A DNA stretch of 45,319 bases from the NCBI GenBank assembly GCA_947500845.1, contig CANMTP010000023.1, forward strand, positions 1-45,319. Direction: 5' to 3'. Shown piece by piece: positions 41,410 to 45,319 of this stretch. Source of the DNA: an uncultured Aquimarina sp. GTDB lineage: Bacteria > Bacteroidota > Bacteroidia > Flavobacteriales > Flavobacteriaceae. Position 1 is the first letter of the stretch. Each line of letters opens with the position of its first letter. The translations under genes and the position numbers were made by a program. The notes below the pieces were generated by a model. The model did no database searches. It was not told where the DNA came from and saw only the letters and a list, made by a program, of their open reading frames with translations.

Positions 41410-42270
41410 ATGAGAATTTCAATGCTGTTTTTATGTTCGTTTATATGTTTAGGAAATATATACGGCCAAAAAGAAAAGGTTAAAGGCAATAAAATTGTGA
41501 GTACAGAAGAATTTAATCTGGAGGGCTTCCATACTATAGAAATCTATAATAACTTTGAGGTTTCTATAGATGAAAGTAGTGATAACCAAGTTAAAGTCGA
41601 GGCTGATAGTAATTTACAGGATCTTATTCAAATTTCTGTTCAAGATAGTGTTTTATTGATTACATCTGATAAAGATCTAAGGCGTGCAAAAGCATTACAT
41701 CTTGACATTTTTTATGCTTCTGAGGTGAAGAGAATTATCATCTACGATAAAGTACAATTGAAGTCTTTATCTGCTATGAGTTCGGGCGAACTAAAAGTAG
41801 AGGTAAATGACAACGCAGATATTTTTCTAATCGCAGATATTGGAAAATTAGAGTGTATTGCTAATGGAAAATCTTCAGCCGAGTTTCATGTTACTGCAAA
41901 GGATGTTATCTATCAGGTTAATGATGGCTCAGAGATTAAAGGTATAGTTACTTCTGATAGTCTTAAAGTAGACCTATATCAAAAAGCATCTTCAAAACTT
42001 CAAGGAGAAGTAAAATCTATGTTGGTAAGAGCAGATAATGAAACCGATTTTTATGGTGAAAAATTAAGTGCAGCAAAGACCTCTGTTATTGCCGAAGGTT
42101 CTAGTGATTGTTATATTTTAACTAACGAAACAATAACGGTTGAAGCCAGGGATAAATCAGAAATTTTCTTGTTGGGTGAGCCCAAAATCAATATAGAAGT
42201 TTTTTTAAACGAAGCCAGTTTGTTCAAGAAAAATATAGATTACGTGCCTAGCAAGCTGAGATTGAATTAA
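41410..42270 (+). CDS. Second head-GIN domain (DUF2807-type) exported protein
   Basis: 286 residues with signal peptide (MRISMLFLCSFICLGNIYG). The GIN-type beta repeat region (about 30-270) includes FHTIEIYNNFEVSIDESSDN, then VKVEADSNLQDLIQISVQDS and a series of short strand-turn units (MSSGELKVEVND, KSSAEFHVTAKD, VNDGSEIKGIV). The SGA turns so regular in the copy at 38929 are less regular here. It is not linked to PadR/PspC genes and has its own promoter. Function unknown. Confidence 0.8.
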   Translation: MRISMLFLCSFICLGNIYGQKEKVKGNKIVSTEEFNLEGFHTIEIYNNFEVSIDESSDNQVKVEADSNLQDLIQISVQDSVLLITSDKDLRRAKALHLDIFYASEVKRIIIYDKVQLKSLSAMSSGELKVEVNDNADIFLIADIGKLECIANGKSSAEFHVTAKDVIYQVNDGSEIKGIVTSDSLKVDLYQKASSKLQGEVKSMLVRADNETDFYGEKLSAAKTSVIAEGSSDCYILTNETITVEARDKSEIFLLGEPKINIEVFLNEASLFKKNIDYVPSKLRLN

Positions 42271-42300
42271 AAAAATATCCGCATAAAAGCGGATATTTTT
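42271..42300. terminator. Bidirectional terminator between the GIN gene and trxB
   Basis: AAAAATATCCGC (42271-42282) pairs exactly with GCGGATATTTTT (42289-42300) around a six-base loop. The convergent genes end at 42270 and 42324, so it can serve both strands. Confidence 0.85.
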
Positions 42301-42323
42301 TATCTCCTTTAAATCTTATTTAC

Positions 42324-43292
42324 CTAAGCAGAAACTTCTTCGCTAGTCTCTATAGTAGCTAGATAACGCTCTGCATCAAGTGCTGCCATACATCCTGTTC
42401 CTGCTGCAGTAATAGCTTGCCTATACTCTTTATCCTGTACATCTCCTGATGCGAATACTCCTGGAATGTTCGTTTTGGTAGACTTCCCTTCGGTAATAAT
42501 ATAACCTGTATCGTCCATATCTATCTGACCTTTGAAAATCTGGGTGTTTGGGGTATGACCGATAGCAATGAACAATCCAGTAATCTCTATCTCGGTTTTT
42601 TCTCCAGTCTGATTGTTCACCATTCTCAGTCCTTCAACAACCTGATCTCCCAATACCTCATCAACTTCGGTATTATACATTACTTTAATGTTTGGCGTAT
42701 TTTCTACTCTATGTTGCATTGCTTTGGATGCTTTCATGTAGTCTTTACGCACTAACATAGTTACACTATTACAGATATTAGCTAAATAGGTTGCCTCCTC
42801 TGCAGCTGTATCCCCAGCCCCAACAATGGCAACATCCTGTCCTTTATAAAAGAATCCATCACAAACTGCACATGCAGAAACTCCGCCACCACGCAACTTT
42901 TGTTCGCTTGGCAATCCTAAATATTTTGCAGTAGCTCCCGTAGAAATGATAACTGTTTCAGCTTCAATTTCTTTCGAGTTATCGACAGTAACTTTATGGA
43001 TACCTCCTACTTCTTTACTAAAATTAACTTCAGTAACCATTCCGATACGTACTTCGGTCCCAAAACGTTCTGCTTGTTGCTGTAATTGTACCATCATAGT
43101 CGGCCCATCAATCCCCTCTGGATATCCCGGAAAATTATCAACTTCGGTGGTGGTAGTTAATTGTCCGCCAGGTTCCATACCTGTATACATAACAGGTTTA
43201 AGATCAGCTCTGGCAGCATATATCGCCGCGGTATATCCCGCAGGTCCTGAGCCTATAATAAGACATTTAATTCTTTCTATTGTATCAGACAT
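42324..43292 (-). CDS. trxB: Thioredoxin-disulfide reductase (TrxB)
   Basis: 322 residues, the standard length. The FAD motif GSGPAGYTAAIYAARA is at 15-30, the redox-active pair CAVC at 141-144 (SACAVCDGFF), the NADPH motif GAGDTAAEEATYLA near 156-170, and the C-terminal FAD contact GVFASGDVQDKEYRQAITAA near 285-305. It passes electrons from NADPH to thioredoxin in the cytoplasm. No thioredoxin gene is adjacent. The start MSDTIERIKCLIIGSG agrees with flavobacterial homologues. Confidence 0.96.
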   Translation of the reverse strand: MSDTIERIKCLIIGSGPAGYTAAIYAARADLKPVMYTGMEPGGQLTTTTEVDNFPGYPEGIDGPTMMVQLQQQAERFGTEVRIGMVTEVNFSKEVGGIHKVTVDNSKEIEAETVIISTGATAKYLGLPSEQKLRGGGVSACAVCDGFFYKGQDVAIVGAGDTAAEEATYLANICNSVTMLVRKDYMKASKAMQHRVENTPNIKVMYNTEVDEVLGDQVVEGLRMVNNQTGEKTEIEITGLFIAIGHTPNTQIFKGQIDMDDTGYIITEGKSTKTNIPGVFASGDVQDKEYRQAITAAGTGCMAALDAERYLATIETSEEVSA

Positions 43293-43796
43293 AATCGTTT
43301 CGTTTTTATCTGTTGTAAAAGTAGCAATTTGATCATAAATCTTACAGTAAAGTTATTAAGAATTGTTATTCGGCTATAGATATCGCAAATAAATACTGAA
43401 ATGAAATATATCCCCATATGAATTTGAATTTTTATGATAAACCAAACTCGTTAAACATGAAAAACAGATACTTATATCTATATGTTCACCTTTTGTCTAC
43501 CCCTAATTAAAAAATGCATACCAAGAGTATACTATACTTATTTTCAAAATGCTAATCCTCCATCTACATTTGTCCTGGGGAACAAAAACTAATTCAAAGT
43601 AAACGAGACGTATAAAATACTATAAACTTTATCACTATCTCTGATGGTGATGTTAGATCTCATATTACAGATTTTTTTAGGAGTAAAAGACCTCCACACA
43701 AAAAGTTACTGATTGATTTTGATACTAAAACCATTCCCTAGTTCTAGAATTTCAAGCCTTTAATGACATTTCAATAAATCACGAAATAAAAATGAT
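43293..43796. other. Intergenic region with a possible short coding remnant
   Basis: About 500 bases. No intact gene is seen. On the plus strand a stop-bounded frame ending at TAG (43739-43741) reads FITISDGDVRSHITDFFRSK then RPPHKKLLIDFDTKTIP without a start codon; it may be a remnant of a lost gene, but no family is recognised. The trxB promoter should lie near 43300-43350; no exact -7 box was found there. Confidence 0.4.
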
Positions 43797-44219
43797 ATGA
43801 AAACGATAAATTTTAACCAAAAAACAAAAAGCTTGTTACTAAGTATTCGAAGCATGTTTAGTGCGGTTTTATATGCCCTATTCTTATTTATTTATGTAGT
43901 ATCAGGAGAATCAAACTCAACTGAATATCTTTATTTAGAAGTATACAATGTTACCCTACTTTATATCATTATTAATATGCTGCTGTTTGCCAATGATATC
44001 TTATCCCCAAAAACAAAGTACGTTTTTTCAAAAAATTTTGTAGAAGTATTGTTGATTACATTACTCTCAACAATTTTAATCATTTCTTTATTTACTCTAA
44101 AAACTAGTATCAATGCCTATCCTTTGAGCAGTATACTTATTAAAAGTAATGCCATTATAGTAATTATGGTTTCTTTTTTTATACATAGAAATATAGTAAT
44201 GAATCTAGGTATCCAGTAA
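43797..44219 (+). CDS. Small membrane protein of unknown function
   Basis: 140 residues with four membrane helices, near 19-37, 50-66, 83-102 and 112-132, and a short basic N-terminus. No family was recognised. The next gene starts 45 bases downstream and the following one after another 31, so the three may be co-transcribed. Evidence that it is real: uniform hydrophobic pattern and no competing frame. Confidence 0.6.
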   Translation: MKTINFNQKTKSLLLSIRSMFSAVLYALFLFIYVVSGESNSTEYLYLEVYNVTLLYIIINMLLFANDILSPKTKYVFSKNFVEVLLITLLSTILIISLFTLKTSINAYPLSSILIKSNAIIVIMVSFFIHRNIVMNLGIQ

Positions 44220-44264
44220 ATGATAAGAAATCTATGCTTCCAGAAGTAATAGTCCAAAAAATAG

Positions 44265-44606
44265 ATGCTAAGAGAAAAAGCAATTATTAATGTACAGTTC
44301 AAATCAACTTTTTCAATCAAAAAGTTACATAAAATTTCTTATAAACATAAGGATGAAATGGCGAATATAAATGGGCTAATTATTAAATATTATTATGTAA
44401 ACCCAGAAACCAAAATCATTGGTGGAACTTACTTCTTTGAAGATATATTTCAAGCAAGAGATTATCTTAATCACTTCTTTTTGAAAGGTATTGGTCTTCA
44501 ATATGGTGTCATACCAGATACTTTGAAAGTAGAGATCAACGTTATTAGCTTCGAAGTAAAAGGAACAAATACAAAACAAGAAAGGAAGGGCAATAATTTG
44601 AGTTAG
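44265..44606 (+). CDS. YdhR-like putative monooxygenase family protein
   Basis: 113 residues. The ferredoxin-like ABM-type pattern matches YdhR proteins: AIINVQFKSTFSIKKLHKIS, then the central NGLIIKYYYVNPETKIIGGT with YFFEDIFQARDYLNHFF (about 38-73). The C-terminal strand with a typical KVFdVNe motif is replaced by LKVEINVISFEVKGTN, so the match is partial. Catalytic residues are not defined for the family. The start could be a few codons upstream or downstream. Confidence 0.6.
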   Translation: MLREKAIINVQFKSTFSIKKLHKISYKHKDEMANINGLIIKYYYVNPETKIIGGTYFFEDIFQARDYLNHFFLKGIGLQYGVIPDTLKVEINVISFEVKGTNTKQERKGNNLS

Positions 44607-44637
44607 ATATCCTATTTTTATTCCCAAAATAAATTTC

Positions 44638-45249
44638 ATGACATTCTTTGATATTTTAGATATTTTGGGAACAACCGCTTTTGCAATATCAGGAGCTTTA
44701 AGTGCAATGAACCGAAGGTTAGATCTTTTCGGTATTTTTATTATTGCTTTCGTAACCTCTATCGGAGGAGGTACCGTTAGAGATGCTCTTATAGGAAGCA
44801 CTCCGGTATCCTGGATGCAAAATCCCCTGGTCATGTATTTAATCGGAGCGGTAACTGCACTTTCGATCATATTTAGAAATAAACTGGATTATCTTAAGAA
44901 ATCTCTTTTCCTGTTTGATACAATAGGATTAGGAATTTTTACCATTACTGGTGTAGAAACCGGAATCAGAGCTGGACTCGAACCGATCGTTTCGATAGCA
45001 TTGGGAACCATGACAGGATGCTTTGGTGGTGTCATACGGGATATATTATGTAATGAGATTCCCGTAATTTTCAGAAAAGAAATTTATGCAACTGCCTCTA
45101 TTGCTGGTGGGATTTGTTTTATGATATTATACATGTTTAACATTAATGAAAATTTAATATATACTTCTACCACATTATTTATTATTATTATAAGATTACT
45201 AGTAGTAAAATACAAAATTTCATTACCCCAGTTCATTGTTAATAAATAA
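44638..45249 (+). CDS. TRIC/UPF0126 family seven-helix membrane protein
   Basis: 203 residues. Two tandem three-helix repeats each end in a Gly-rich kink: IIAFVTSIGGGTVRDALIGS (about 52-71) and IALGTMTGCFGGVIRDILCN (about 120-139), the UPF0126 signature, plus a seventh helix at the C-terminus. Prokaryotic members form trimeric cation channels (TRIC fold), and some E. coli relatives have been linked to glycine uptake, so the substrate here is uncertain. It is the last gene in the window; 45250-45319 holds nothing recognised. Confidence 0.87.
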   Translation: MTFFDILDILGTTAFAISGALSAMNRRLDLFGIFIIAFVTSIGGGTVRDALIGSTPVSWMQNPLVMYLIGAVTALSIIFRNKLDYLKKSLFLFDTIGLGIFTITGVETGIRAGLEPIVSIALGTMTGCFGGVIRDILCNEIPVIFRKEIYATASIAGGICFMILYMFNINENLIYTSTTLFIIIIRLLVVKYKISLPQFIVNK

Positions 45250-45319
45250 CGTGAGTTCGGGATAAGAAACTTTAATAATTTATTGTAGAAAAAGCAGAGA
45301 ATTAGTATATTTAAGTATC

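Overview
The window looks like chromosome from a marine Bacteroidota, most likely a Flavobacteriaceae member close to Aquimarina. This is inferred from the low GC content, the absence of Shine-Dalgarno sequences, -7 elements of the TAnnTTTG type, and family content: GLPGLI, DUF2141, 2TM-LytTR signalling, head-GIN proteins, a secreted M36 peptidase, and a MoxR/DUF58/DUF4350 cluster. No rRNA, tRNA, CRISPR array, transposase or integrase was seen.

Layout. 1-8.2 kb: an M36 metallopeptidase cut by the window edge, a Cu/Zn superoxide dismutase lipoprotein, a LETM1-like protein, an ECF sigma factor with a membrane partner, a type II NADH dehydrogenase, and a GLPGLI gene broken by one in-frame stop. 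8.4-15 kb: TonB-dependent receptor, DUF2141 protein and TPR protein, then a sensor kinase fused to a 2TM domain, two small 2TM proteins and a LytTR regulator. Between the last 2TM gene and the regulator lies a 520-bp unit encoding a 23S-rRNA-intervening-sequence-type four-helix protein, bounded by a perfect 20-bp inverted repeat. 15-17.3 kb: acyltransferase, Nudix hydrolase and cyclophilin lipoprotein; the last two are divergent with overlapping start codons. 17.3-17.9 kb: a gene-free, GC-richer island with three 62-bp degenerate tandem repeats framed by heptanucleotide arrays. 18-25 kb: RDD protein, then SpoIIM-like protein, membrane protein, DUF4129, DUF4350, MoxR ATPase and DUF58.

25-30.6 kb is an accessory region. 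A DUF2971 gene and an MscS-type channel gene are each enclosed by their own private 10-bp inverted repeat, GTTGT plus five cassette-specific bases. Long imperfect hairpins separate the genes. An AraC-type regulator, a beta-lactamase-fold protein and a decayed lipoprotein gene follow. The organisation resembles an array of gene cassettes and is the best candidate here for an undescribed system.

30.6-45 kb returns to core-like content: amidase lipoprotein, second DUF2141, OxyR with its two redox cysteines, AIM24/TIGR00266 and DUF4442 proteins, DUF4870 with an HELAH membrane protease, a PadR-PspC-GIN envelope-stress-like operon, a DUF4440 protein, a second GIN protein, thioredoxin reductase, and a TRIC/UPF0126 membrane protein. 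sodC, oxyR and trxB suggest several oxidative-stress functions. The 2TM-LytTR, MoxR and PadR-PspC clusters are the main signalling and envelope modules.
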